Source: Davidsoniella eucalypti
Taxonomy: Eukaryota; Ascomycota; Sordariomycetes; Microascales; Ceratocystidaceae
DNA length: 64,000 nt
Assembly: GCA_004009845.1 (NCBI GenBank)
Contig: RMBW01000035.1
Coordinates: forward strand, 62,001-126,000
Direction: 5' to 3'
Below are positions 1 to 13,300 of this stretch, piece after piece; within the stretch, counting starts at the first letter, position 1, and each line of letters begins with the position of its first letter. Both the position numbers and the translations under genes were made by a program. A model generated the notes under the pieces. That model searched no databases. It worked only from the letters and a program-made list of their open reading frames with translations, and was not told where the DNA came from.

Positions 1-2914
1 AGGAATTTATATAGCATATCTATTTTTTGGCCTGCATATCTAAATGCCGAGCTTTGGTCGTGGTGCACGGAGCAGACGGGGGGACTTGCGCACCAAAGTG
101 TGATATTTTTATAGAGGGGAAAATTCAGGTCTTTAGTAGCGTGTGTGGTAGATTTACAGTGGACTTGCATACAAAAAGGCACCTAAACTACAGAAGGACA
201 AGGGTATGTCGGTAGATCAAGGTGGGGCCTAGAAAGGGCTTGAGCACGATGACGGAGGGGCCATTTTTAGGTCGTATATGCAGGTACGTGCCGTTGGTGC
301 GATGGTTCGTGAGTTGTTAGCGATACTAGTCTCTCACATACATTTTCTTTAGTACGGCTAACATACATAGTAAAGCCTGCTACAGTACTATACACAGGAA
401 GCAAGTACGTCTTGCACTAACAGAGTGTTGGCTCGGGTACTAATGAGGTCTGAGGTCCTCTTCGTAAGCTTCCTATTCGGCACTCACGATAGACTAATGT
501 TTCTGTTTTAGGGTATTCTAGGCAATAAACTACGCACTGGCTTCAAAAGATGCAAGAAAATAGAGTGGGAAATCGGCAGTTATAAGTAGCGATTTCCCGT
601 CTTTCCTTCTACCTGGAGTGCTATTGTGAAATATGAAGATAACATAAAGATGAGCATGAATAAAAGATTATACGTTTGCATGTGTATAATGTATGTACAT
701 AAATATACGTTGTATAGTGCATATAGTGCCTACATGGCATTTGACAGCCGCAAAATGCTACATAAAAACTGTATGTTACATGTAGGCTATTACGTGATCG
801 AGGTTACATCTACATGTACAATGTACGTCGAATAGGATGTAATTAAATATTCAATGCCTCAAGATACGCCAAGGTTAGAGGCTTAGCCACTCGATGGCGT
901 ATTTAGCGCTCATGACTCGAATAGATGGCGTCAGTCGAGATCTAATCCCGAGTCTATGTGATTAACGTATGATACATCACGAGATAATCGCCTACGGACG
1001 AACCCTCTTTATTAGATAAAGAATGTGTCTCAGAGATGAGGTAAGACAAGTTAGGTGATGATGATCGATTTTGATATCCTCATGCTAAGCCAAATACCAT
1101 GTTTAGAGTTTATTTTTGTGATATGCCACAAGATACCCTTGTTTAAACAGGTAGGGTTAGCCACGGACATAGGGTTAATATTATAGGAACTATAAGCCTC
1201 TTGACTGCGGAATTGTAGGTTTTCTCCTTCCCAGGGTCATATCCAAAGTAACAATCCAAATATGATGTAATTTGAGTGATATCTATTGTAAGGCCCATAA
1301 AGTTGGTATGTGTACATGCTCTAAATAAGCACGGTGAACATTGCCGTACATATCATTTAAAAAGCTTATCTTGGTGGGTGTATCTGTATGATGTGTACCG
1401 ACAAGTTTCTCCTGGATTCAAGCTTGCACAATACGTACAATCAGAACGAATATCCTTTAGCACGGTGTCATTGCGCGAGCCGTGATGGTATCGGTGCTCA
1501 TTTAGTTACTTGCGCCATAGGCGGCAATTGGTCGAAGCGTATGCTTTTTTATTTCCTATCACCATACTGAGGAATCTAGATGACCAAGACTGCGGCAGAG
1601 GCTGTCCACGTTATCTGGTGATGCAATATCTCTCATATATTATTAGAAAACGGAAGGTTGCGTAGAGCTGGATAGGCTGTCACACCGCCGATATAGGAGA
1701 TATATATAGGAGACAAAAGCAGAGTGGAAGGCTAGTAGAGGATATCTGGGATAGTGGAAGGGTGAGTATGTTTGTGTACGCAGACATGAACTATAATACA
1801 TACAGATATGTAGATAAGAAAGTCAAAAGGTCTACCTCGGATTCTGTTACACTGAGAGATAGTTTGAGCTAATATAAATCCTTGGCTAGAAATCTAGAAA
1901 CAAAACATACAAGTGTTACTCCAAGTCATTTTGACGTGGTCACTTGAAAAGAAGTCTGTTTTTTTGGGTACATATAAATAAGCAATCAAATAATTGTATA
2001 TACACGACTGAGCATGTACATGTGACTGACAGGAAAAGTGGCTATGCTATTTTTTTCTTCTTCGTATTCCCACCCTTCTCCTGTCATGACAACCTATTCC
2101 GCGATGAAAGCTGTGTATGTTGGCCATAGCCAAATTAAGCAGTATATCGGTGCCTACAGGCAGACAGGTAGACAGGTAGACATGAAGCAGCCTTCAAGTC
2201 AAGTCACAGAATGTCAATGCTAGATGGATAGACCAACAAAAAGATGTAAGAGTTGCCCGATACATGTGTATCTGTAGTGTTAGTGAAGGGAGGATTAAAA
2301 CAGCCATAGCTTTTCGACTATCCAAGCTTTTGTAGTCAAGATAAGTGCATAATCACCCGGAGATCTGGGCAATTATACAAAGGTACGCAAGGACCACCGG
2401 AAGTGCGTCCGTATGTGGATAGAGTAGCGTAAACAGGAAGTATTGGGAGTGTTGTTAACGAAAACTCTAATTGGGACGGGACCTTTTGTAGGAGAGGGAT
2501 GATATATAATAGCCTCTATATGTTGTGTGAGCTATCTCAATGTAGTTTATTTCAGCAAAAACAAACAAAGAAAACATGCCGCACGGACGCAGTATATCAA
2601 CTGCGATAGGTAGGTCTGCTATTCATGTGACGGCTCCTTAGCCATAACGTGATTCAGTGGACTGTGCTTATATCTCTTTTGTTTCTTTTTCTTCCGGATT
2701 CTGCAACTTAGACGACGGAATAGAGTTTGGATGCAGAAGCTGCAGCCAGGCCAGTGGACCAAGAATGCCTAATAAGCCACGCTAGTTGTCTTCCGAATAC
2801 GGCATAGATTACCTTTGTTGGAGTCTAAAATAATGGGCGTGGCAATTAATGAGCGATAGCCAGCCAAAACAATCGCAGCCCAGGAACAAAGCAATGTTAC
2901 TTGTGCATTTAAAC
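1..2914. other. Intergenic, no gene recognised
   Basis: AT-rich DNA with only short, unconvincing open frames (none above about 70 codons) on either strand. I see no family motif, tRNA or transposon end. A short degenerate tandem of CAGGCAGA/CAGGTAGA lies near 2158-2182. A gene whose body lies left of the window could use part of this as flank, but nothing shows it. Confidence 0.5.
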
Positions 2915-3370
2915 TTACAGGGCTGTGATGGCACAATTGTTAATTGAGCAGTGGCAAACTTGGACCAAGGACCAGATCTTGGCCCTTGCTACTGGATAAC
3001 CGCAGTTCAATATGACGGCGCTGTATTGAGATGTTTCGCGATAAACTAGGGAGGGCTCGATTTCAGCCTGCTGATGCGGATCTGTCTGACTGGACAACTT
3101 CCCTATAATGGCAGGAAGGGAAGCAAAAGAACTACTTGGCAGATGACATACATGTAAAAACACTTGCCTATTGTATACTGGCTCGATCTTAGACGTAACG
3201 TCGGCTTGTTTGAGAACTGAATATAAGAAGATGGAAGGGAAGGGAAGGGATCTTTTGTACTGATCGACGGCTTCGATAGAGGTTCTGTCCGGGGCTGCAG
3301 AAAAGAAACGTGCTAGCCCGGCTTTTGGTGGCGAATAGAAGATCTGGCGAAGAAGCGTGTTGGTGGACAT
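2915..3370 (-). CDS. Doubtful ORF, possible mitochondrial presequence
   Basis: An intact ATG-started frame of 151 codons. I do not recognise the product. The first 27 residues (starting MSTNTLLRQIFYSPPKAGLA, then RFFSAAP) are basic, hydroxylated and lack acidic residues, as a mitochondrial presequence does, with an R-x-F-S-like processing context. After about residue 70 the sequence loses character and may be intron or chance reading: there is an AG|GCAAGT, the rare GC-type donor, at the codon after VYN, with pyrimidine-rich sequence and an AG about 65 bases on. Using that splice would end the protein near 80 residues. No TATA box or leader could be assigned. A frame of this length can occur by chance at this base composition, so treat as a candidate only. 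Confidence 0.2.
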   Translation of the reverse strand: MSTNTLLRQIFYSPPKAGLARFFSAAPDRTSIEAVDQYKRSLPFPSIFLYSVLKQADVTSKIEPVYNRQVFLHVCHLPSSSFASLPAIIGKLSSQTDPHQQAEIEPSLVYRETSQYSAVILNCGYPVARAKIWSLVQVCHCSINNCAITAL

Positions 3371-5183
3371 CTATGTAGGGAATAGGCTAGCGACTACAGG
3401 GCCTTCAATGTGAGATAACTGAGATGATCGGTAGATGCTGAATTCCCAAGTTTGTAATTGGGGGGTTGAGGGGGGTGCGTCAGTGATGGCCACGGCATCA
3501 CGAGAGAATACTGGACACATATTTAAAGTTGTGGGTGAAGAGCTATGGTAGTTGTAGTTTACATTTTTAGGGGGGAAAAAAGGAAGGCTGCTCTCCTTGC
3601 CAATGCGTTGTTTCGAGGTGTCAAACGAGAAACCGAAATACGTGCAGTTGAAAATGAAGCTGGCTAGTATGGCTGCGTGTTGCTTGGCAGCTCCACTGCG
3701 TAGAGTTTGGGCCAGTTATCAAATCAACTGCGCCTTGGTTGTACCTATTGTATAGAAAGAGACTGTTTTTCTTCTTCTTTTTTTTCGTGAGATAATTGCA
3801 AGACGATGATATCGACCTGTATTTCTGGTATCATGGCGTGATGATAGATGGTATATGTTTGGGGCTTACCAAAGAAGAAGGTGAAGGGCAGATCTACGTG
3901 TCATTCGACCGGTCTTAGCAAGTGAGCATTAGTGTTCATCGTTGGGCGGCGCTACTAATAATATAGACATACAGTCATGTTTGGCTCTTCAGCGGCTACC
4001 CATGCTTGATTACTCAGATAAGCATTGAACTTCTGTTTTCTCGGGGGTTTTCACGTGAAATTTCTTCTCAGCTTGCCCCTGGATGGCCGCCGGCTTTGGT
4101 TGCTTACTGGTATGCTTTTAACATTACTCAATTAGTAGTCCAAGGGCTAGTTGTAAATAGAGTCGGATTGTGAGCCAAATCTAAAATCCATGTACTGAAA
4201 GCGCAGATCGCTGACTGAAACAGGGATAGGCCAAGTTGACATGCTGTAAATAAGAGGGTGTCAAAGGCGAATTTTTCAATGGGGGTAGAAAACAGAGGTT
4301 ATCGTGACAAGATAATAGATATTGCACATGATGCCGTCAATGACGAGAGGGCTGACAAAGCAAGATAAGATAGTAGAAAGCAAAAAAGGAAGTCAAAACA
4401 GCGCCAAAGGCAATACGAAAGGCAATTGCCTACTTTGTTAGCATTGAATGGCGAAATTACCAGATAGCGGAAGGAAGTTGTGCAAACAAGTGACTTGAAC
4501 GACATGGCAGATTAGAAGGAACCAGGGTGGACATCCTGACTGGGAAGCGTAGTTACTCTGTGTCGTGCCTGCCTTGTTTGAACATGCCCGTTGTTTACTA
4601 GCCGGGAATTTTCTGTGCTATTTGTTTTTCTGTTTATTTTTATTTTTATTTTTATCTTCATTTCCATTTTGCATTCTCTACCACAGTTGTTTTCTTTTCC
4701 TATTGTCGCGATATCTGCGTCTCTATGTAACTTTGCACGTTACATATATTCTATGGTGTGCTAAGGCTTGTCGATGCGCCAAGTGCAAGTAAGGGCCCTA
4801 GACAGGATAAACAGACACCCACACAGCTGGCCATATAGTATCTTTTATCGCTCTTTACCTTGGTGTCATCTGTGCCCCGTAAGCTCTTCGAGCGCAGGGA
4901 CGACGCTTCGACCACCTTTACTATTGGAAGTCGGGACAGCGTTTCCGTTTCTGAAGGCAGTCTCGGCTGTATCTATAGTTGCACCTACGGTACCTACAGC
5001 TACAGCTCTAAAGCTTGGCCCGTTCCTGGCTGTCCAACGACACCTTCAGTGCCTGGTGCCTGTCGGCTGTACTCAATGTCGCGCTAAGACGCTACTATCC
5101 TACGCTAAAGCTGTGTTTGTTGTAACCTCAGCGCCGCTTAGGACTAGCTTCTCGGGGCGAAGACTGGGGGCTCTGTCGCAGGC
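3371..5183. other. Intergenic / distal promoter of the protease gene
   Basis: No supported gene. The last 350 bases (about 4860-5183) are clearly richer in G and C than the DNA before them and stay open for 140 codons on the + strand, but the translation looks like no family and there is no intron pattern. I read this as upstream regulatory DNA of the protease gene that starts at 5481, possibly with an old coding relic. Confidence 0.4.
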
Positions 5184-5190
5184 TATATAA
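5184..5190 (+). promoter_or_regulatory. TATA box of subtilase gene
   Basis: TATATAA at 5184-5190, followed by a CT- and CA-rich leader without any ATG until the start codon at 5481. The leader contains a short (AGTC)2(AGCC)3 tandem near 5363-5382. A TATA box and a long ATG-free pyrimidine-rich leader are usual for inducible, highly expressed fungal secreted enzymes. Inferred from position and composition only. Confidence 0.55.
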
Positions 5191-5480
5191 CCTTTGACGA
5201 TCCCGTCTTGTTCTAGTCGTTTTCCCTCTCGATCATTCTCATCATCATCACATCTCACTCCTCTTCACTTAGAGAGACAGAGCAGACTTCTGACAATCAG
5301 TTCAGCTTCCGCAGGGTTTCGTTCATTCTCTAACCTTCCAGCAGACTACTATCACCACCAGTAGTCAGTCAGCCAGCCAGCCAACACCTTCATTTATTAT
5401 ACATCACTGCTGCTGCCACCACTTTCCTTTCAACATTCATCACTTTTGATTACCTATTTATCACACATTCTCTATCCACA

Positions 5481-8378
5481 ATGGTCATGCGTTCCACTCT
5501 TTCGCTGTCGCTTCTTGCGGCTGCGGCGTCTTTCAAGACTGCCATGGCCTTCGGCACTCCTGTGCCCAACCGTTTCGTCGTTGAGATCGAAGACGGTGCT
5601 GTAAGTTATCCACGCTCCTCTTCTATACATGGATCGTCTATTAACACTTTCGTCTCTAGGATGTCACCGAGCTACAGAACAAGTTCGCGTCTGACGACAT
5701 CGAGATCAAGATGGACTACAACTTCGACCTATTCAAGGGTGCCTCCATCGAGCTCAAGAACCCCGACACTGCCGAGGACTTGCTGCAGGAGATTCAGAAC
5801 ATGCAGGGCATCAACACCTGGCAAGTCAAGACTATTCCTCGTCCTAACGCCGAGGTCAAGTGGGCCGGTAACCCGTCCACTGTGGGCGACGATAAGCTGG
5901 CTCCTCGTGACACCAACATTACCACTGCTTACGGTGGCCTGAACATCGACTCTACCCACGACCAGACCCAGGTCACTCAGCTCCGCGCTGCTGGATACAC
6001 CGGCAAGGGCGTCAAGATTGCCGTAATCGACACTGGTGTAAGTTGCTTATCCTATATCCATCATATCACGTGACACACTCTCTAACATGGACCTCTAGAT
6101 TGACTACCTGCACCCTGCTCTGGGTGGTTGCATCGGCGAGGGCTGCTTGATTACCAACGGCTACGATTTCGTCGGTGATGCCTACACTGGTGATGGCAAG
6201 AACCTCCCTGTCCCCGACGATGACCCGATGGACTGCGGTGGCCACGGTACTCACGTCGCCGGTATCATTGCTGCCCAGGCCAACCCCTTCGGCTTCACTG
6301 GTGCCGCCCCTGATGTCACTTTGGGTGCCTACAAGGTCTTTGGCTGCGTGGGCTCCGTCGAGGACGATATCCTGATCGCTGCCTTCAACCAGGCCTACGA
6401 GGACGGTGCTGACATCATCACCGCCTCTATCGGTGGCCCTTCCGGTTGGTCTGAGGACCCCTGGGCCGTTGCTGTCGAGCGCATTGTTGCCAAGGGCGTC
6501 CCTTGTACCCTGGCTGCCGGCAACGAGGGGGCTAAGGGTATGTGGTACGCTTCTACTGCTTCTGCTGGCAAGAAGGTTATTTCTGTGGGTTCCGTCGACA
6601 ACGTCAACACTCCTAGCTTGTCTATCCGCTCCAACTACACCATCACCGATAACTCTACCACCACCGACAACGCCACTGTCATCGACTTTGACTGGACTGA
6701 CGGTACTCCCAACAACCAGTGGGCCGCTGCCACCAACACTGCTCTGTGGTCTGTCGGCTTCAACACCTCTGATGCTGCCAACGGTTGCGGGGAGTCTGAC
6801 TACGCTAATGCTCCCAATCTGAGCGACAAAGTTGTGCTCATCCGCCGCGGTACTTGTACCTTCACCGCCAAGGCCCAACTTGCTGTCAACCACGGTGCCA
6901 AGTTCATCATGTTCTACAACAACGTCGCTGGAACCATCTCCGTCGATGTCTCTTCTATCTCTGAGGTCCTCGGTGTTGCTATGGTCGCTCCTAACCAGGG
7001 TGCTACCTGGGTCGAGGCTCTGGCCGCTGGCAAGACCGTCACCGTCAACATGGTCAACCCCGATGACTCTATCCCCGTCCTGGGTCTCTCTGCCAACAGC
7101 CAGACCGGTGGCTCCATGTCTTCTTACAGCACCTGGGGTCCTACCTGGGAGATGGATGTCCGGCCTGCCGTTGGTGCTCCCGGTGGTAACATTATCTCTA
7201 CCTACCCCCGTGCTAAGGGTTCTTACGCAGTTCTGTCTGGTACTTCCATGGCCACTCCTCTGATTGCCGGTATCGCTGCTCTGATTGGCTCTGTCCGCGG
7301 TAGCTTCGAGCCCGCTATGATCGAGAACCTACTCTCCAACTACGCCACTCCTGTCAACTTCAACTTCGGTGAAGGTGCTATCGATATGTTGGCCCCCGTT
7401 CCCCAGCAGGGTGCCGGTATTATTCGCGCCTTCGATGCTGCCTTCTCTAACTCTAGCCTAAGCCACCCTTATATCTCCTTCAACGACACCGAGCACTTCG
7501 TCGAGGAGGTCGAGCTTCGGATCACCAACACTGGCTCCACTAACCTGACCTACGAGCTTGGCTACACCGGCGCTGCCACCGTTTACAGCAAGCGAAGCGG
7601 CTCTGACACTGACCTGATGTCTTTCCCCAACGCTGTGGATGAGTCCTATGCTCGCATCAACTTCAGCGCTACCACCATCACCATCCCCGCTGGCTCGTCT
7701 GAGAACGTCACCATCGTTGCTGTGCCTCCTGTTGATGTTGATACCTCTATGCTACCTGTCTGGTCTGGCTTCATCACTGTCAACGTTTCCGACAACACCA
7801 ACATGGTCGTTCCCTTCCAAGGCCTGTCTGCTAACCTTAGTGACCTGGTCCAGCTGGATACCACTGAAACCTTCCTGACTACCATCCCCGCCAACGAGGT
7901 GAGCCCTTTCACCACCAACGACCACGCCGCCGTTGCCAACGGTACCTCGTGGGTTCTGCCCGCTCCTGGCACCAACGTCCCCTCTAATACCGAGGCTGCT
8001 GGAATTGAGCTGCCCGGCCTCAACATCGACCTAGCTGCCGGCTCTGCTCTGATCCGTGCTGATCTGGTCCCCCTTTCCGACGCCGGCATCAACGCCACTG
8101 AGGTTCTCGGCTACAAGACCATCGGCCAGCACTACGCTTTCCCCCTGACCTACATGACCCGCGGCTCTTTTATCAGCTCATGGAACGGTCTGCTTAACAA
8201 CGGTGCTTACGCTCCTGCTGGTGCATACAAGTGGGTCATTCGCTCCCTCAAGATCTTTGGCGATGCCACCAAGGCTGAGGATTACCAAACTTTCGAGAGC
8301 ATTGGCTTCGAGATCTCGTACCTCAACTCTACTACCTCCGCCACTACCTACCGCCGCGCTTTCCCTTTCCGCGCTTAA
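5481..8378 (+). CDS. Secreted subtilisin-like protease (S8) with PA insert
   Basis: Secreted serine endopeptidase, 925 residues from three exons: 5481-5600, 5660-6037 and 6099-8378 (introns of 59 and 61 bases, both GTAAGT...TAG, both phase 0). Residues 1-23 are a signal peptide. An I9-type inhibitory propeptide follows, about 30-120. The catalytic triad is visible: Asp164 in AVIDTG, His215 in GGHGTHVAG, Ser549 in SGTSMATP, with oxyanion Asn308 in AAGNEG. The 240-residue gap from Asn308 to Ser549 holds a PA (protease-associated) domain, core near 405-440 (RRGTCTF). Beyond about 615 lies an Fn3-like region typical of C5a-peptidase/Vpr-type subtilases. This architecture matches the bacterial-like 'class I' fungal subtilases, the group that includes Pr1C of insect-pathogenic Metarhizium, rather than proteinase-K types. 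Several N-x-S/T sites suggest glycosylation. A role in nutrition or host-protein degradation is inference. Confidence 0.93.
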
Positions 8379-9364
8379 ATGTATATTAAGGCAAACCAGT
8401 TGATCTGGAAGCTCCACCTATCATGATCCAAGTCCTTCATTTATCTTGGTTATAATTTTCCTTATGATGTATCCACACCAAACCACCACTGGCCTATATT
8501 TCCCTAGTTTCCCTACCATTTTCGTTTCTCATTTTATATTTTGCCACATGCATTGTATGCATAACCTACTGTACATAAACCTTTTCATATAGTATCATAT
8601 ATTTTTTTATTACTTTTTTATTTTTTCCATAACATCTTTACCAATTAAAATTTCTCATGTGATTGAATCATGTTTGATAGTGTTGAAACCTAAAGCTAGA
8701 GATGCCTCCAAGTGAAGTTAATGAACGAAGTTCCTAATACCATCCCACCTGTCTATGGCTATATGTTGGGCTAGCTTTCATACCATTATAGTAGTGATAC
8801 AAGAACAATCTAAGGTGACAAGATCAGGTCTCATTTTGTAGATATAGACCAGCCTCAATATCACTGCTGATGGTTTCCAGCCAGACCAAAACTGTTGAAA
8901 GTAGCCTCCCAAAGCCAGATTTAACTGTTAACTAATCTTAGCAAAAGACAACACAGTAAAATCCCAAGCAAATTCATGTTAACTCTTTGATATTTTAATA
9001 AAAGCAACAACTGTAGCTGAAGAACACCACACAATAAGGCGTCGTATACATAAGTTCAATGTAGTATATGACTTAGATTTAGCTTCGAGATGAACACAAG
9101 AAAAACGTTCTCCTAGTTCCCGGCGGGGCCGTATTGAATGCCGTTCAGGTAAAATAGGTTCCACATGCTTGCAGAGCTATATTGATCGGGATCAGCCGGT
9201 CTAGGTACCTAAACTGAATCTTGCCGTTCTTGGATATACAGAGTACATCGGTCATAGTCTGTTGTGTAGACAGGGGTCGAAATCGGACTCTTCCAAGTAG
9301 CTTTCTACCCTCATTATGTACCTCAATTTCACCCCTATGGTGTGATATATAACTAGATGAATAT

Positions 9365-9576
9365 GTCACTTGGAAGAAACCTTTCTTGACCACTGTAGAC
9401 CACTATGAAAACGACAGACTATAGCCACTATACACTGTATACCTCTTTTATGATTAGTATATCTTAACCTCGGATTGGGTGTGCTGTTAAAGTACAAGTC
9501 AAAAAGAGAAAGTTACTTGGAAGATACCGATTTCCGCCCCTGCTCACACGACAGACTATCACCGGTACTCTGTATA
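9365..9576. repeat. Diverged tandem duplication
   Basis: Two blocks share matching segments in the same order. GTCACTTGGAAGAAACC starts at 9365 and GTTACTTGGAAGATACC at 9512. ACGACAGACTAT starts at 9411 and again at 9548. CTGTATA begins near 9435 and again near 9570. The offsets (147, 137 and 135 bases) drift by small indels, as expected of an old tandem duplication. No coding sense is apparent. Confidence 0.5.
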
Positions 9577-10370
9577 GAAGTACATACACTATACAAGTTA
9601 GAATGAGAAGAAAACACTATAGATTCAAGGAGAATGAGAACATGATTTTTTTTTAACCTCAAGTGAAACTTTGAGATTGAGGCAGATCGGACGGACGACC
9701 GGGAAATACATAATATTCAAATTGGCTGCCGTTTAGAGCTCATTGGGGCTTATCAACGCTGATGTATATTGAGGTATTGATGTATAGTGGCTGTGAAAAA
9801 GAAATGTTCATTAGAGTACTTGGATCAAATCACTTTATCTCGAACTGTTTCTTCTCGGAGGGGCCGAACCGAATGTAAGGGAAGGCAACAAGGCACAGAA
9901 CACACAATAAATCAGTTCGCGGGTCAGCTAGACGGGACGTCTCGTTTCTCTACTGTGTTTCTAGATCCTTGAAGCAATCAAAATAAAATAAAATCGTGTT
10001 TCACACGTTTACGTTTTTTGATTTTATCTTTCAACGCCATATGTTCCCAAAGATGATTCTCATACTCTACAGCCAAGTGTCATGACACCCGACAGAATAA
10101 ATAGTAGAGATTGGATACTACATAACGATTTATTCATATATGATGTACGCCTTCATTCACCATGTTGTGTCTCAACATTTGTCGCCATGTTCAGCCTTTT
10201 TCTTTCTATTCACTTCTATTTCTTAGCTACTTCTCTTCTAAGCGATGCTACATGTACCTCAAAGACAAAGAAATCGTGAGACATGCGAATGCGATCAATG
10301 TTCTTTTTTTGTTTTTGGTTTCTTCATAAAAGACATTCCCTTTGTTCCCGACAACTTCATGTAACATGAA

Positions 10371-10384
10371 ATATATATATATAT
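10371..10384. repeat. (AT)n microsatellite
   Basis: Seven AT units in an AT-rich setting, with no gene nearby. Confidence 0.8.
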
Positions 10385-13300
10385 AAGAAAGTTTTTATTT
10401 GGTGCGAACACAGTGTGGCTCATAGAACTATGAATCTAGAAAGGTGTCTCCAGGTCATTGAGTAGTCATTGTCTTAGCAAGTAAAGACGGGAAGTGGCGT
10501 TATACTAGCAAGCAAGTTGTATTATAGTGACCACTTGCAGCCATATGGCCTTGGAAGTGAAAAATATATGCCATATACTACAATACTACAAAACGCATGG
10601 AGTTTTATAGTCATCAACTAGAAATGGGCAATGCTTGTACAACTAGATCATAAAATTTTATTCCTCATTTTTCTAATACGCCAAATATTCAAAGTTTCCC
10701 AAAATGACCAATAAAGAAATAATAACGAGAAAATTGCGGCTGACAAGATCGTCTCAAACATGCGTCATCAATCACTTGACATGTGACGCAGATTTCTGAG
10801 GTTCTTCTTCAACACCACAAAGCACCGTATTTCGCCACTTTTTCTTTTTTCTCAGAGAGCTTGAGTTTAGGCAGAACTCGTTAACCGATTTCAGCCATCC
10901 TTTTTTGTCCCGTGATAGATCTAGTTGCCCCTTAGATTGTTGTCTCCAAGGAGTCAAAGTACCCAAGGTAGAAAACGCCTGTTTCCCACCAAGAAAAAAA
11001 GGAGTTTAGGTTACTTGTTCTTGACATGTATGATCCAGCTAATCAACTAGGATGAAGATGTCAGCTGAGATGCAAGACTTCAGTTCTCTACCGAGAAAAA
11101 TGGCGGCTGACGCTTGTTTTTGTGAGTTGAATGTCGAGATATAGCCTAGTCTCTATCTCTGTTGCTATTGGATGTCTTATCTTAGTCTAGCTTCATCAGT
11201 TAGCCAGGGTCCCCACAGAGTCCCCTCGAGGGAGAGATCTGAGGACCCTCTCGGAACTTGAAGTTTCCGGATACCAAAAAGGAAACATGAACAACGGAAA
11301 AAGGGTGTTTAAGTCCGTGTCTTGTCCTCTAAATACCATTCTGAAAGACAAGGAATAAACTAGATATTTGAGCCATTTTAACTTATATGCTCCCATTAGG
11401 TGACACTCACATAAATAAGCTCACATCATTTTATACATGGATGGACGTTAGATCTACAGACGTGTATGATCTGTACCACAAGTTTATCACGTAGATAAAT
11501 GGTATGAATTGAAAGATGACAACATGACACATAGGTGATTACTATTCATCTCATCTTACTTAATGGCCTTTGCCTCCTTGTGATGATCACCGTGTAGATC
11601 CAGAGGCTAGAAATGCTAGCTGGCCTGATGGGTGAAGATCCAGCATGGGTCATTGGAGGGGAAGGGAGTTTCTTTCCCGCTAAATATATCCCTGTTGGCA
11701 GTTGAATGTGTCAAATAGTGGTATGATGGAATGATGCTTTTTTTCTCTGGGGTCATAAAGACTACTAATGAGATGATAAAATAATGTGATCTTTTAAATT
11801 ATAACATGAATGATAACTCCTCAATGTCCTTCATATGTCAATATTTGATCTATAATAAGAAGATGTTAGTGCTATCGCGCAGACCATGGCAGTTATCTTC
11901 GTATGCCCACAAAGATTTCCTATCAGGGTAGTTCCGAAAGCACTTGATAATCAAGCCAATATGTTTTAAAGACTATAAATGCAATATAGAATATGCGAAC
12001 CACTCTTCATGCTCACTATAGCATTGCTGTGTCAATCGGTTAAACAGCAGCCACTGCTTAATGATAGTATAGTGCTTAGCTGATAACCTTGACTTGTATT
12101 CTTTTCATACATTAATGAAACTATTGATCTGAATTATACCCGGATGTAGTACATAGAGCGGAATAAAGAGAGAAACACTAGAAACAATGTGTGCAACCAA
12201 ACTACATAAACGCCACCTCTAATTTCCAAGAGTTATGTCATGCTAGCAATAATGGTAGCATTTTCGCCGTTGCCCAATTCTATGATTAACTTCTACTACT
12301 AACTATGTCACCAACTTGCGTAAGACAAGTGGTCTTGTTGCAGATGTCCTTGCGCATTTTTTCCGATAACAAAGTGACGTTTCAACCAATCCACAGATTC
12401 ACAAACATCACGCGTAGTATACAGTCTAGCTGCTCAAGCAACTTCAAATACGCCACGTACTAGGTCGTGGTTGTCTTATTGTCATTTACGTGGTAGTTGT
12501 GGCCTTTAAAAAGAAGAAGTGGTTGACTGTTTAATACGTATACTGTAGGTAATGTCGAAACTCAAGAATACTATTACAAAAGATGGTTGTAACAATGATA
12601 GTTGCTTTGTTAACCAAAGTTTGTGATGATGTTTATCGAAACTCTACATATCTTTCAGAAATTATGTTTAATTCCAAATCCCATGTAGTCACATAAATAT
12701 GAAAGTTTGTTATTATATGAAATGTATTCATGTGCCGCTTCCATTCATTCTTCTTCTTCTTTGAAAAAAAAAAAGTCGCATCAACTCTAACTTGCACTTC
12801 AAAGTGGATCTTTCTTTAGTGTTAGTTCGTCTATAGCCTAGTCGGGAACCGTAGTTACTACTTTAGGGAGCAGTGCACCAATCAAGCTAACAAGGTGTAG
12901 TTCTATTTTTTGCCACATTGAGCTCTGGGTTCATAAACCGATAATTGCATTATTTGTGTTGTTTTGGGATGGTTTGTGCAACAGTACCAGGGTTATTACG
13001 TCGTTGTCAGCCTAGGGTTGTTGATTAAAATGACTTCGTAGCCCAAAGTAATACAAAATAGATCCAGAACTGACAATTGCAGAACTCGGATATATCTATA
13101 TTAAATGTTTCGAATGTTCCAATCTCAAAGTTAAGAATCTGTATTTTTGATTTTTAACTTAGACGATGCAACAATTCTGTCTGACACTAACTAAGTTTGA
13201 TTGACGGTTCACATCGTACCAATACCAATAAAAAACGATGTAGACTGGTATGCAGTGATAAGTGCATGTGAGCACCGTGAAACCATTTATTCGAGCTTCT

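Noticed and set aside
6066..6893. 275-codon - strand frame inside the protease gene
   Set aside because: Antisense shadow of the highly biased protease exon, whose sense frame carries all subtilase motifs.
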